Assembly: GCA_003506735.1 (NCBI GenBank)
Contig: DNYS01000070.1
Span: 29,684-50,403 of the forward strand
From: Nitrospinota bacterium
GTDB lineage: Bacteria > UBA8248
Length of the DNA stretch: 20,720 nt
Direction: 5' to 3'
Below the pieces are notes generated by a model. That model was not told the DNA's origin. It was given only the letters and a program-made list of their open reading frames with translations, and made no database searches. This document shows positions 1 to 8,503 of the stretch, piece by piece. The stretch's first letter is position 1; each line of letters begins with the position of its first letter. The position numbers and the translations under genes were made by a program.

Positions 1-1422
1 GGCATCGGCGGCGACATGTTCCTGATCTATTGGGATGCCGCCCAGAAGCAACTTGCCGGCCTGAACGCGAGCGGCCGCTCCCCCCGCGCCGCCACCCTGG
101 AGCGCTACCGGAGCGAGGGGTTCACCACCGCTCCCCAGAAGGGGATTTTTGCGGTCACCGTGCCGGGCGCGTTCGACGGCTGGTGCTCGGCGCTCGATCG
201 GTTCGGGAGCGGAAAAAAATCGATGACCGATCTGCTGGCCCCGGCCATCCATTACGCGGAAAATGGATTTCCGGTGACGCCCATCATCGGAAACGCCTGG
301 CGAATGCAGGAAGAGAAACTCTCCTCCTTCGAAGCCTCGAAGCGGACCTATCTTCCTGGCGGGCGGGCGCCGAAGGTGGGTGAAGTGTTCCGGAATCCAA
401 ATCTGGCCGCCACGTTCCGGCTCCTGGCCGATGGCGGAAGAGAAGCCTTCTACCACGGGCCGGTGGCCGAGGCGATTGTAGCCGCTTCGGGAGAACTGGG
501 CGGCCTGTTCGAAATGGAGGATTTCGCGGACACCCGCTGCACCTGGGTCGAGCCCATCCGGACGAACTACCGGGGTTATGAGCTTTGCGAGATTCCTCCG
601 AACGGCCAGGGGCTTGCCGCTCTCATTTGCATGAACATTCTCGAAGGGTATCCGCTGTCGGATTACAGCTACGGCTGTGCGGATCATCTCCACCGTCTCA
701 TCGAGGCGATGAAGCTCTCCTTCGCGGACAGGGGGAAGTACATCACCGATATGGCGCAGGCCGAAGTCCCTCTGGAGGGGCTTTTGTCCAAGGCGTATGC
801 CGAAAGCCGGCGCGAATTGATTCTGGCGGACGTGGCCGGCGATCCCGTTTCCGGCTCCCCGCCGAGATCGAGCAACACGATCTATCTCACCACCGCAGAC
901 CGCGACGGAAACATGTGCTCCTTCATCAACAGCCTTTTCCATCATTTCGGATCCGGCGTCACGGCGGGCGATACGGGAATCATGCTCCAGAGTCGAGGTT
1001 TCGGCTTCGAACTGGAGGAGGGCCATCTCAATTGCATCGCGCCCGGGAAGCGGCCGTTTCATACCATCATCCCCGGATTCGTGATGAAGGACGGTGAGCC
1101 GTGGATGAGCTACGGCATCATGGGAGGTGACATGCAGCCCCAGGGCCATGTCCAGGTCCTGTCCAACATGGTGGATTTTGGCATGAACATTCAGCAGGCC
1201 ATCGAGGCGCCCCGGTTCCGCATCCTGGAGGGCCGGGAGGTCGCCATCGAGGGCGGCGTTCCGGACGATGTGCTCGAAGACCTTCGCGAAAGAGGCCACG
1301 ATGTGGCTCGGAGCGGCGGTTACGAGGGCTTCGGAGGCGGGCAGGGGATTGTTCGCATGCCGGGGGACGCTTACATGGGCGGGTCGGACCATCGCAGGGA
1401 CGGTTGCGCCGTTGGATTTTGA
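1..1422 (+). CDS. ggt: gamma-glutamyltransferase family protein (5' end outside window)
   Basis: This is an Ntn-hydrolase of the gamma-glutamyltranspeptidase family, which cleaves or transfers gamma-glutamyl groups (glutathione and related amides), usually after autocleavage into two subunits. Frame 1 is open from the first base and begins with GIGGD, a conserved segment normally near residue 80-100 of the full enzyme. The true start is therefore upstream, and the ATG at 16 is internal. The predicted autocleavage nucleophile is the Thr of SSNT (codon 877-879), followed by DRDGN, FGSGV and DTGIM as in the family's small subunit. The C-terminal DFGMNIQQAIEAPRFR block is also typical. The GGDMQPQGH segment resembles a subgroup of GGT-like proteins, so the substrate need not be glutathione. 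The stop is TGA at 1420-1422. The signal peptide, if any, is outside the window. The next gene follows after 62 bases on the same strand. Confidence 0.92.
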   Translation, partial: GIGGDMFLIYWDAAQKQLAGLNASGRSPRAATLERYRSEGFTTAPQKGIFAVTVPGAFDGWCSALDRFGSGKKSMTDLLAPAIHYAENGFPVTPIIGNAWRMQEEKLSSFEASKRTYLPGGRAPKVGEVFRNPNLAATFRLLADGGREAFYHGPVAEAIVAASGELGGLFEMEDFADTRCTWVEPIRTNYRGYELCEIPPNGQGLAALICMNILEGYPLSDYSYGCADHLHRLIEAMKLSFADRGKYITDMAQAEVPLEGLLSKAYAESRRELILADVAGDPVSGSPPRSSNTIYLTTADRDGNMCSFINSLFHHFGSGVTAGDTGIMLQSRGFGFELEEGHLNCIAPGKRPFHTIIPGFVMKDGEPWMSYGIMGGDMQPQGHVQVLSNMVDFGMNIQQAIEAPRFRILEGREVAIEGGVPDDVLEDLRERGHDVARSGGYEGFGGGQGIVRMPGDAYMGGSDHRRDGCAVGF

Positions 1423-1484
1423 CGGGGGGCTTCGTCGTCAGGAAAGGCCCATAATACGCTGGTAGGGAGCGAAAGGGGGGGGCC

Positions 1485-2351
1485 GTGGTCAAATTCCGGA
1501 ATGCCGGGTTGTCCTTCGCGGCGGCGATTTTCATCGCCGCCGTTGCCACCGCCCATGCTTCGGAAGATGGCTGTAAGACCCGCTTGGTAGGCGGAATAAA
1601 CACTTGGCGCACCATTGGCCCGGGGATGGAAGTCAGAAAGATTCAAATCCGTTTCGAGGATGGCACCACCTCAAGGATGACCGCGGCGCGACTCGATCCG
1701 GATCAATTCGATATTCGGCTCAGGTGGCAGGCGGGCAAAAATATAAGGTCCGAGGCCGTGCGCATAATTGCGCAGATGACCAAGGCCGCCGTTGTGGTGA
1801 ACGCGGGATATTTCGACGAAAAAGGAAGGCCGCTCGGCTACTTCCGCACGGCCGATACGCTTTTCAACAGCCGCCTTCTTTTCCGGGGACGGCGGCGGGC
1901 GCTTCACTTGGGAGCGGTTTTTTACGTCTTGAAAGGTTCCGGAAAGGTGGGTATCGCAACCCGCGAGGATTTCGATTCGAAAGGGGTTCGGGAGGCGTTT
2001 CAGGCCGGCCCCTATCTCGTGCGCGGGGGGCGGCCCGACCCCGGGCTGGACGCATACCGCGAGTACCGCCGAGCGGACAGGCGGACGATCTTGGCATTCG
2101 GGGAAAAAGGGCGCCTCATTTTCATGGTGAGCGAGGAAATCGGGCGCGGGATCTCCTGGTGCGAACTTCAGAATTTTTTGGTCCGCTCCGAGCCGGATGG
2201 CGGCCTGGGGGCAATTGAGGCGATGAACCTCGATGGGGGGTCGAGTTCCCAGTTGGTGGTTCAGGGAGATGGATATTTGACTTTCTTGGCTGGAAGAATT
2301 GTGCCGGCGCTGGTTCTCGCCGTACCCCGGGGAGGTGGAGGCGGTTCTTGA
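1485..2351 (+). CDS. exported phosphodiester glycosidase family protein (NAGPA/DUF2233 domain)
   Basis: This 288-aa protein belongs to the phosphodiester glycosidase (NAGPA, formerly DUF2233) family, whose characterised members remove N-acetylglucosamine from a phosphodiester. Bacterial members mostly have unknown substrates. Residues 1-25 form a Sec signal peptide (K3 and R5, then an Ala-rich hydrophobic core, cleavage after AHA). Family motifs appear in order: NAGYFD at 106-111, QAGPYLVRGG in the middle, a second block RRTILAF, and NLDGGSSS at 248-255. The start is GTG at 1485, preceded by a purine-rich GGAGCGAAAG and G run. The CBS-domain gene begins 21 bases after the stop. The protein is probably periplasmic or cell-surface, acting on a glycan phosphodiester; that target is inferred. 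Confidence 0.88.
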   Translation: MVKFRNAGLSFAAAIFIAAVATAHASEDGCKTRLVGGINTWRTIGPGMEVRKIQIRFEDGTTSRMTAARLDPDQFDIRLRWQAGKNIRSEAVRIIAQMTKAAVVVNAGYFDEKGRPLGYFRTADTLFNSRLLFRGRRRALHLGAVFYVLKGSGKVGIATREDFDSKGVREAFQAGPYLVRGGRPDPGLDAYREYRRADRRTILAFGEKGRLIFMVSEEIGRGISWCELQNFLVRSEPDGGLGAIEAMNLDGGSSSQLVVQGDGYLTFLAGRIVPALVLAVPRGGGGGS

Positions 2352-2372
2352 CCGGCGCCAGGGTGGAAATTT

Positions 2373-2801
2373 TTGGATGAACGTGTCAGTAAAATTATGA
2401 CCACGGGCGTTGTCACCATCAGCCTCGATGAAAAACTGGATCTCGTCGATGAGATCATGTCGAGTGGAGATATCCGCCACATGCCGGTGACTAAAGGGGG
2501 TTTTGTCGTCGGCCTGGTGACCCAACGAGACCTGCTCCGCGCGAAACTTTCCTCGGTGATCAATTTCTCCAAAGAGGATCGCAAAGAGCTGCTAGAGGCC
2601 ACTGATGTCGAGAAGGTGATGGTCAAGGATGTGAAGCTGGCCGATCCGAACGAGCCAGTCGTGCACGCGGCCAAGCGCATGCTCGAGATGAGAATCGGGT
2701 GTCTTCCCGTGGTCAACAATGACCGTGAACTACTTGGAATCATTACCGAAATCGACGTGATGCGCTATTTCGTCGAGATCGCCGAAGGCAATGATTCCTA
2801 A
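2373..2801 (+). CDS. CBS domain pair protein
   Basis: This 142-aa cytoplasmic protein consists almost entirely of two CBS motifs, roughly residues 8-60 (MTTGVVTISLDEKL ... VVGLVTQRDLL) and 80-138 (VMVKDVKLADPNEPV ... LGIITEIDVMRYF). Such Bateman modules bind adenine nucleotides and act as energy or ligand sensors, either alone or by docking to a partner. No effector domain is attached, so the regulated partner is unknown. The start is TTG at 2373 with GGTGG six bases upstream; an ATG further in would remove the first conserved residues. It sits between an exported glycosidase (21 bases upstream) and an SDR (15 bases downstream), so it is probably co-transcribed with both. Confidence 0.9.
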   Translation: MDERVSKIMTTGVVTISLDEKLDLVDEIMSSGDIRHMPVTKGGFVVGLVTQRDLLRAKLSSVINFSKEDRKELLEATDVEKVMVKDVKLADPNEPVVHAAKRMLEMRIGCLPVVNNDRELLGIITEIDVMRYFVEIAEGNDS

Positions 2802-2816
2802 CGCGGGAGGTATTTG

Positions 2817-3602
2817 ATGCGAAATATGGAAGGGAAGGTCGCTCTTGTATCCGCGGCCAGCAAGGGTCTCGGACGTGCGTCGGCGCTGTCGATGGCCCGC
2901 CGAGGGGCGAAGATCGGGTTGTGCTCACGAAGTGCCGATGAGGCCGCCGCCGCCGCGGAAGATATTTCAAAAGAGGCGGATGTCGAAACCTGGCATTGTG
3001 TGGCCGATATCGGCACGGTGGAAGGCGTAAAAAATTTCATCGAGGGCGGGGCGGGACATTTCGGAGGGGTGGATGTTCTGGTGTCGAATGCGGGCGGCCC
3101 GCCGCCGGGTGAGTTTAATGACTTTTCGGACGATGACTGGCGCCGTGCGTTCGAATTGAGCGTCATGAGCGCGGTGCGTCTTGTCGATGCCGTCTTGCCA
3201 CATATGAAAGGGCGCGGATACGACCGGATTATTTTTATTCTTTCCAGCTCGGTTCGGGAGCTCATCCCGAACTTGACTCTTTCGAACGTGATGCGGCCCG
3301 CTGTGGCGGGGCTGTCGAAATCCCTCTCCCGCGAACTGGCCGGCGATGGAATTCTGGTTAATGTGGTGGCTTCCGGTGCAGTTCTGACCGACCGGGTGAG
3401 ACAGAACTGCGCCGCCTTCGCGAAAAAGCAAAATATCTCGCTCGAAGAATCCCTGGCCGTGGCCACCAAGCAGATTCCGCTCGGCCGGCTTGGGGAGCCG
3501 GATGAATTCGGTGCGATGGTGGGTTTTTTGGTCTCGCCAGGGGCGAGCTACATCACGGGCGGGTATATTTTGGTGGACGGAGGCCGCCTGAAGGCGATTT
3601 AA
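2817..3602 (+). CDS. atypical short-chain dehydrogenase/reductase-like protein
   Basis: This 261-aa protein has a Rossmann fold and belongs to the SDR superfamily, most like the 3-oxoacyl-ACP-reductase-like group that departs from the classical motifs. The nucleotide-binding loop is SAASKGLG (12-19) in place of TGxxxGxG. NAGG and a catalytic-type serine (143-145, SSS) are present, and so is the C-terminal GGxxxVDGG motif. The usual YxxxK catalytic pair aligns with S156 and R160 (SNVMR), so both Tyr and Lys are missing. The reaction is therefore uncertain, and it may not be a conventional oxidoreductase. The start is ATG 2817 with GGGAGG at 2805-2810 (6-base spacing); a TTG one codon earlier is less likely. 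It is the last gene of the rightward run, converging on the lipoprotein gene. Confidence 0.9.
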   Translation: MRNMEGKVALVSAASKGLGRASALSMARRGAKIGLCSRSADEAAAAAEDISKEADVETWHCVADIGTVEGVKNFIEGGAGHFGGVDVLVSNAGGPPPGEFNDFSDDDWRRAFELSVMSAVRLVDAVLPHMKGRGYDRIIFILSSSVRELIPNLTLSNVMRPAVAGLSKSLSRELAGDGILVNVVASGAVLTDRVRQNCAAFAKKQNISLEESLAVATKQIPLGRLGEPDEFGAMVGFLVSPGASYITGGYILVDGGRLKAI

Positions 3603-3626
3603 GATTTCACCGGCCGGGCGGGGAGG

Positions 3627-4186
3627 CTAGTTGTATCTTCTCCGGAACCTTTGAAACCGGCCCGGCGGCGCGGGCGGGGGCGCCGGCTCCGCGGCCGGAG
3701 GGCGCTCTTCCTCGGGAGTTACTTTCTGCTTGAATTTCGTTCGAAGGTCGGCATCGACTTTTCTTTTTTTGAGTTCTGATTTTCTGAATGCCGCCTTCTT
3801 CTCGTAGGCGACGATCTGTTCTCGCAGCAAAATAAAAAAATTGCCCTGCCCGACGATACCCCCTCTGAAGAGGGAACTGGGTAGGTCGGAGGAGATTTCG
3901 ACCCGGGTCCTGCCATGGGAAAGGGGGGTGAAAAAATGGCCCGCTGGCCGAGGGCGCTGATAGAGACGATCCGGCCGGCCTTTTGATCGGCCTCCCAAAT
4001 TTCCTCCCCTGTGTCGTGCATGACCCGGAGCGCTGCCGGAAATACGATCTGGCTTGGCTTGGCGATAATCCGGACGATCCCGCCGCCGGGACGCGATGAG
4101 ATGGAGCGCTCGTAGCGGGTTCCGCATCCCGCCAGGGCGGCGGCTGCGGCAAGGATGCCGAAACACGCGGCATTGCGCTTTTGCAT
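3627..4186 (-). pseudogene. lipoprotein gene with apparent one-base frameshift
   Basis: The ATG at 4186 has a strong AAAGGAGG site upstream and opens a lipoprotein signal peptide with lipobox LAGC (cysteine near residue 21). About 60 residues of plausible sequence follow (to GQRAIF). The same frame then degrades into low-complexity translation, while the natural-looking continuation (TPLSHGRTRVEIS, then a charged and Pro-rich C-terminus ending RRRYN) lies in another frame ending at TAG 3627-3629. Adding one base in the A6 run at 3931-3936 (T6 in the mRNA) joins the two into a 186-aa protein with no stop. The G6 run just beside it at 3923-3928 is another possible site. This is either a real inactivation or a sequencing/assembly error. 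The intact protein would be an outer-membrane-anchored lipoprotein of a family I do not recognise. Confidence 0.7.
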
Positions 4187-4215
4187 TCGCCGAATCCCTC
4201 CTTTATGGCCGCCTC

Positions 4216-4221
4216 AATATA
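4216..4221 (-). promoter_or_regulatory. possible -10 box for the lipoprotein gene
   Basis: Read leftward this is TATATT (5 of 6 to TATAAT), about 14 bases before the GGAGG of the lipoprotein gene. No good -35 is visible at the right distance, so the assignment is weak. Confidence 0.25.
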
Positions 4222-4235
4222 CCATAGCCCTACCG

Positions 4236-4265
4236 TTGACACCGAAGAACCCACCCGACCATACT
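4236..4265 (+). promoter_or_regulatory. candidate sigma-70 promoter of uvrA
   Basis: A perfect TTGACA (-35) at 4236-4241 is followed after 18 bases by CATACT (-10) at 4260-4265. This would give a leader of about 50 bases before the uvrA ATG. No recognisable SOS box overlaps it. Confidence 0.5.
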
Positions 4266-4290
4266 TGTAGGGTTACTCTGCGGTCCTACA
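4266..4290. repeat. inverted repeat downstream of the uvrA promoter
   Basis: TGTAGG (4266-4271) and CCTACA (4285-4290) form a perfect 6-bp inverted repeat with a 13-base spacer, directly after the candidate -10. A further CCTAC copy lies at 4229-4233, just before the -35. This arrangement could be an operator, but no regulator is identified. Confidence 0.4.
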
Positions 4291-4323
4291 TCAAACGCTC
4301 TGATCGATTCGGGATTATCTGGC

Positions 4324-7209
4324 ATGGAAGACATCATTATCGAGGGAGCGCGGGAGCATAACCTCAAGAACATCTCCCTCTGTCTTCCCCGCGAGCAGTT
4401 TATCGTCGTGACCGGTCCCAGCGGTTCGGGAAAATCCTCCCTGGCCTTCGATACCATCTATGCCGAAGGGCACCGCCGCTACGTCGAATCCCTTTCGACC
4501 TACGCGCGGCAGTTTTTGGAGCGGATGGACAAGCCCGACGTAGACTTGATCGAGGGAATCAGCCCGGCCATCGCCATCCAGCAATACAATCCCGTAAAGC
4601 ATTCACGCTCCACCGTCGGGACAGCCTCGGAAATATACGATTACGTTCGCCTCCTGTTCGCCAAGGCCGGAAAAATTCACTGCCCCGATTGCGGAAAGCC
4701 TGTCCGGCCCTCTACGGTGGACAATACCGTGGCACACATACTCGATAATTTTCCGGATTCGCGGGGATTTGTGATGTTTCCGCTCCCATTGGCCTTGCTC
4801 GGCGACCTGGAAGATCGCTTTTCCAGCCTGACGGCCCAAGGCTTCATCCGCGCCATGGTGGAGGGAGAGGTCCATAACCTGGAGCCCGGCCTCGCGGACC
4901 GGATCAGGAAAATCGCTGTCCCCGCCCCCGAGTCTCAAAAAAAGCCCCCGCCCAAGCCCAAGGAAAAAACACGGGGAAAGAAAAAAGCCGTTCCCGGGAA
5001 AAAGGCAGAGGAAAACGGATCGATTGCGGTGCCGATCTATATTGTGGTGGACCGGCTGGTTTTTTCGGAAAAATCCCGCGCCCGGCTAGGTGAATCGATC
5101 GAGACCGCCTTTCGGGAGGGGGAGAGGAACGCCGTGGTCCAGGTGGTGGATGGCCCGATGCGCTCCTTCAACGAGCGCCTGGAGTGCTGCGGAAGGATAT
5201 TCGAGCCTCCCATCCCGCCGAGCTTCAGCTTCAACAATCCGCATGGCGCTTGCGTCGAGTGCGGGGGGTTCGGGAACACGCTCAATTTCGACGAATCCCT
5301 CATCATCCCGAAGCCGGACCGGACGCTCGCCCAGGGTGCAATCGATCCCTGGACACGGCCCCGCTACCGGCGCTATTTTGGCCAACAGCTTCAGGCGGCC
5401 GCCGAGGAGGAAGGACTCGATATCCATCGGCCCTGGGCCGATTTGCCGAAAAAGCATAAAAAAATGGTCCTCCAGGGATCGAAGCACCTGCTTGGGATCT
5501 ATCCGTTTTTCGAACGCCTCCGGCGGAAGAAATACAAGATATGGGTCCGAGTGTTCATCCGCCGTTATCAGAGCCTCCAAAATTGCGCCGTCTGCGGCGG
5601 GACGCGCCTCCGGCCCGAGGCCCTTTGGGTCCGGCTGGCGGGGCGGAACATCGCCGAGATCTGCGCCCTGCCGGTCTCGAAGCTACGAGCGTTTTTCCGC
5701 GATGCGGAAATGCCCCCGGATCAGGCGGACCGGGCGGCCGATATTTTAAGGCAGGTTGAGGAGCGACTGGAATTTCTCCACCACGTCGGGCTGGACTACC
5801 TCACCCTCGACCGCGAGACGCGCACCCTCAGCGGGGGCGAGCACCAGCGGATCAGCCTGGCCAAACAGCTAGGCGCCCACCTGACGGGAACGCTGTATAT
5901 CCTGGATGAGCCGACCATCGGGCTCCATCCGCGGGACAACAGCAGGCTCATCGAAATTCTCAAAGGTCTCGTCGAGCGCGGAAATACGCTCCTCCTAGTC
6001 GAGCATGACCGGGACATTATTTCGGAGGCGGATTATGTGGTGGATCTCGGGCCCGGAGCGGGCGAACGCGGCGGAGAGGTGGTGTACGCCGGCTCGCTCG
6101 AAAACCTCGCCGCTAGCGAGGATTCCTTGACTGCGAAATTCATGGCAAACACCCGCCAAATCATGCCCCGGCGGCCCCGCGAGCGGGCGGGCGGGGACGG
6201 CCAGCGCCTCTCTCTCATCGGGGCCAGCGAAAACAACCTGAAAAACGTGGACCTCCATATACCCTTGGGAAAATTCGTCGCCATTACGGGCGTGTCGGGC
6301 TCGGGGAAGAGCACCCTGATCCACGACACCTTGTATCCGGTGCTAGCGCGCATCCTCCACGATTCAAAAACCCCCATCGGACGCTTCAAGCAGATTCATG
6401 GCTTCGAAAATATCACCTCCACCGTCCTTCTCGACCAGAGCCCCATTGGGAAGAGTCCCCGGAGCAACCCCGTCACCTATATCAAAGCCTACGATCCAAT
6501 TCGCCGCCAATTCGCCGATACGCAGAGGGCACGGAGCTTCGGTTTCGGCCCCGGTCATTTTTCCTTCAACTCGACCGGCGGGCGGTGCGAGGCCTGCAGC
6601 GGAAGCGGACACCAGAAGATTGAGATGCATTTCATGGCGGACATCTTCGTCCGTTGCCCCGAGTGCGAGGGGAAGCGCTTCAAGACCCAGACGCTGGAGG
6701 TTCGCTTCAAAGGTTTGAACATTCACGAAGTCCTCAACCTGACCGTGGACGAGGGAATCCTCTTCTTCGATCATGTTCCCTCGATCGTGAACAAGCTTTT
6801 CGTCCTGCGCGAGGTGGGCCTGGCCTATATGCGGATCGGGCAGCCGGTCAACACCCTGTCGGGCGGAGAGGCCCAACGCCTCAAAATCGCGGGCCAGCTG
6901 ATCACCAAGCCGCCGCGAAACGTCCTTTACATCATGGACGAGCCGACCACGGGTTTGCATTTTCAGGATGTCGAGCGTCTCCTGGAGGTTCTTTTCCGCC
7001 TCGTTGCGCTGGGGAATACGGTGTTGGTGATAGAGCATCACCTCGATGTCATCCGCGCGGCGGACTGGATTATCGATCTGGGTCCCGAGGGCGGCGAAGG
7101 AGGAGGCCGCATCGTGGCTGAGGGAACGCCCGAGGAGGTGGCGAAATCGAAAAAATCCCACACGGGTGCCTACCTCAAAGCCTATCTGGAACAGCAACAG
7201 GCCGTGTAG
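4324..7209 (+). CDS. uvrA: excinuclease ABC subunit A
   Basis: UvrA is the damage-recognition ATPase of nucleotide excision repair; it loads UvrB on lesions. The 961-aa length is slightly above the usual ~940. Two ABC modules are complete: Walker A GPSGSGKS (31-38) and GVSGSGKS (656-663), signatures LSGGE (502-506 and 845-849), and both LDEP/MDEP Walker B motifs. The UvrB-interaction region is present, so this is not a short class II UvrA. The second zinc module is intact (C755, C758, C778, C781). The first has C289, C310 and C313, but L286 sits where the first cysteine is expected, with an extra C288 next to C289. A Lys/Pro-rich insert occupies about 200-234. The start is ATG 4324 by N-terminal conservation ([15 protein letters not shown]); its ribosome site is weak. 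Confidence 0.97.
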   Translation: MEDIIIEGAREHNLKNISLCLPREQFIVVTGPSGSGKSSLAFDTIYAEGHRRYVESLSTYARQFLERMDKPDVDLIEGISPAIAIQQYNPVKHSRSTVGTASEIYDYVRLLFAKAGKIHCPDCGKPVRPSTVDNTVAHILDNFPDSRGFVMFPLPLALLGDLEDRFSSLTAQGFIRAMVEGEVHNLEPGLADRIRKIAVPAPESQKKPPPKPKEKTRGKKKAVPGKKAEENGSIAVPIYIVVDRLVFSEKSRARLGESIETAFREGERNAVVQVVDGPMRSFNERLECCGRIFEPPIPPSFSFNNPHGACVECGGFGNTLNFDESLIIPKPDRTLAQGAIDPWTRPRYRRYFGQQLQAAAEEEGLDIHRPWADLPKKHKKMVLQGSKHLLGIYPFFERLRRKKYKIWVRVFIRRYQSLQNCAVCGGTRLRPEALWVRLAGRNIAEICALPVSKLRAFFRDAEMPPDQADRAADILRQVEERLEFLHHVGLDYLTLDRETRTLSGGEHQRISLAKQLGAHLTGTLYILDEPTIGLHPRDNSRLIEILKGLVERGNTLLLVEHDRDIISEADYVVDLGPGAGERGGEVVYAGSLENLAASEDSLTAKFMANTRQIMPRRPRERAGGDGQRLSLIGASENNLKNVDLHIPLGKFVAITGVSGSGKSTLIHDTLYPVLARILHDSKTPIGRFKQIHGFENITSTVLLDQSPIGKSPRSNPVTYIKAYDPIRRQFADTQRARSFGFGPGHFSFNSTGGRCEACSGSGHQKIEMHFMADIFVRCPECEGKRFKTQTLEVRFKGLNIHEVLNLTVDEGILFFDHVPSIVNKLFVLREVGLAYMRIGQPVNTLSGGEAQRLKIAGQLITKPPRNVLYIMDEPTTGLHFQDVERLLEVLFRLVALGNTVLVIEHHLDVIRAADWIIDLGPEGGEGGGRIVAEGTPEEVAKSKKSHTGAYLKAYLEQQQAV

Positions 7210-8391
7210 ATGCCCCAGAGCACCCCGAGATGGCCGCGCCGCCTGTGCCTGGGCCTGGTTGCGCTCGCTCTTCTCCTCATTGTCCCCCGGTATTATCCGC
7301 CCGCCCGCCATCCGGTGGACGCGGCCTTTCTCTTGCAGGCGCTATTCGCCGGGGAGGATGTCGCCTGGCTCAAGAGGTGGACATCCCCGCCTCGCCGCCT
7401 ACCGGCTGATTTTGAAGGCCTCAGGGTCGATCTCTACCTCCCGGGCGGAGGGCCGGAACCCCCCGGAGCCGTCCGGGGATGCATCCTGCTCGCCCACGGG
7501 ATGACCGACCTGGGAAGGCGGGATCCCCGGCTGGCAGCGTTCGCCCGGAACCTGGCCCGCCTGGGCTTCGCGGTTGGTGTGCCCGAGCTTCCGGGAATGC
7601 GCCAATTTCGCGCGGACCGGGAAGATGCCGGGCGAATCTCGAAAAGTTTTTTATGGATGGACCAAAAATTCTCCCGGCCCGGAACCGCCTGCGGGTTGTT
7701 CGCCTTCTCGTTCGCCGCCGGGCCCGCGATGATGGCCGCCGCTCGATCAAGACTAAAAGGGCGGACCGGATATTTCATCGGCCTGGGCGCGTACTATGAC
7801 CTGAAGGCGGTGCTTCGCCATCTGACGACCGGGGGGCGGGATGCAGAGCCCGCGTTTCCGGGCGGCCCCCCTGTCCGGGTGGGAAAATGGCTGTTTCTCC
7901 GGTACAACATGGGGATACTCGGAATTGGAGCCTACCGAATCGAATTGGAACGGATTGTCCGGGCGAAGATCGCCGACGAAAGCGCCGATGTATCGACTTC
8001 CGTAGGCCGCTTGCCCGAGAGGTTTAGACGGCTGCTCGCGCTGATCGAAAATCGCGATCCGCGCCGGTTCGAGGCACTTTTCGGCGCTCAATCCGGTCCG
8101 ATGCGGGCGATGCTCGAAGAGTGGTCGCTTCGCGCGGCGCTTCCGAAGACTCGGATGTCGATGTTTTTGCTTCATGGCCGTTCGGATCCCTTTGTGCCGC
8201 CATCGGAGAGCGTTCGCCTGGCGGCCGAGGCCCGGCGGAGAGGTCCGGGAGCCGGTGGCGTCCATCTGATGGTGGCCGAAAGCATGAGCCATGTGGACCC
8301 CGGTGGGGGGACCAGATGGGGCCGTTATTTAGAGGGCATTCGCCTGCTGGGCTTTGTATCGAGAGTACTGACCGCTATGGAGGGCGGCTGA
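7210..8391 (+). CDS. membrane-anchored alpha/beta hydrolase
   Basis: This 393-aa predicted serine hydrolase has an N-terminal hydrophobic segment (about residues 11-25, preceded by arginines) that should anchor it with the catalytic domain outside the cytoplasm. An alpha/beta-hydrolase core follows: an oxyanion-type HGMTD segment, a nucleophile elbow with S167 in AFSFAAG (not a strict GxSxG), acid D326 in HGRSDPFVP and base H361 in SHVDP. The substrate is unknown. The ATG at 7210 begins on the base after the uvrA TAG, with no convincing ribosome site, which suggests translational coupling to uvrA. The family is too broad to name a reaction. Long Arg/Gly/Pro-rich stretches reflect the high GC content. 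Confidence 0.82.
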   Translation: MPQSTPRWPRRLCLGLVALALLLIVPRYYPPARHPVDAAFLLQALFAGEDVAWLKRWTSPPRRLPADFEGLRVDLYLPGGGPEPPGAVRGCILLAHGMTDLGRRDPRLAAFARNLARLGFAVGVPELPGMRQFRADREDAGRISKSFLWMDQKFSRPGTACGLFAFSFAAGPAMMAAARSRLKGRTGYFIGLGAYYDLKAVLRHLTTGGRDAEPAFPGGPPVRVGKWLFLRYNMGILGIGAYRIELERIVRAKIADESADVSTSVGRLPERFRRLLALIENRDPRRFEALFGAQSGPMRAMLEEWSLRAALPKTRMSMFLLHGRSDPFVPPSESVRLAAEARRRGPGAGGVHLMVAESMSHVDPGGGTRWGRYLEGIRLLGFVSRVLTAMEGG

Positions 8392-8392
8392 G

Positions 8393-8503
8393 ATGACGAA
8401 GGTCGGCGCCCCCCCCACGCCCGATGTGAATGGCTGGCTCCAGCACGCCACCTGTAACTCCCCCAGCTTTATTCCGCTCCACCGAAAGGCCGATATCGTC
8501 TAA
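8393..8503 (+). CDS. candidate 36-codon small ORF
   Basis: An ATG one base after the hydrolase stop opens a 36-codon frame that ends in TAA at 8501-8503, immediately before the EamA start. It has a good GGAGGG eight bases upstream (8379-8384, inside the hydrolase gene). The peptide begins MTKVGAPPTPDV and ends HRKADIV. It has no transmembrane segment and I recognise no family. It may be a real small protein, a leader that couples translation to the transporter, or a remnant of an older gene. The flush fit between two genes is what makes it credible. Confidence 0.35.
   Translation: MTKVGAPPTPDVNGWLQHATCNSPSFIPLHRKADIV

Noticed and set aside
4230..4602. Leftward frames antisense to the start of uvrA
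   Set aside because: They lie fully under a well-supported uvrA coding sequence and show no family features; they are GC-rich shadows.
6364..7311. Long (315-codon) leftward frame opposite the uvrA 3' half
   Set aside because: Length alone is not enough in GC-rich DNA; its translation mirrors the UvrA codons and has no recognisable domain.
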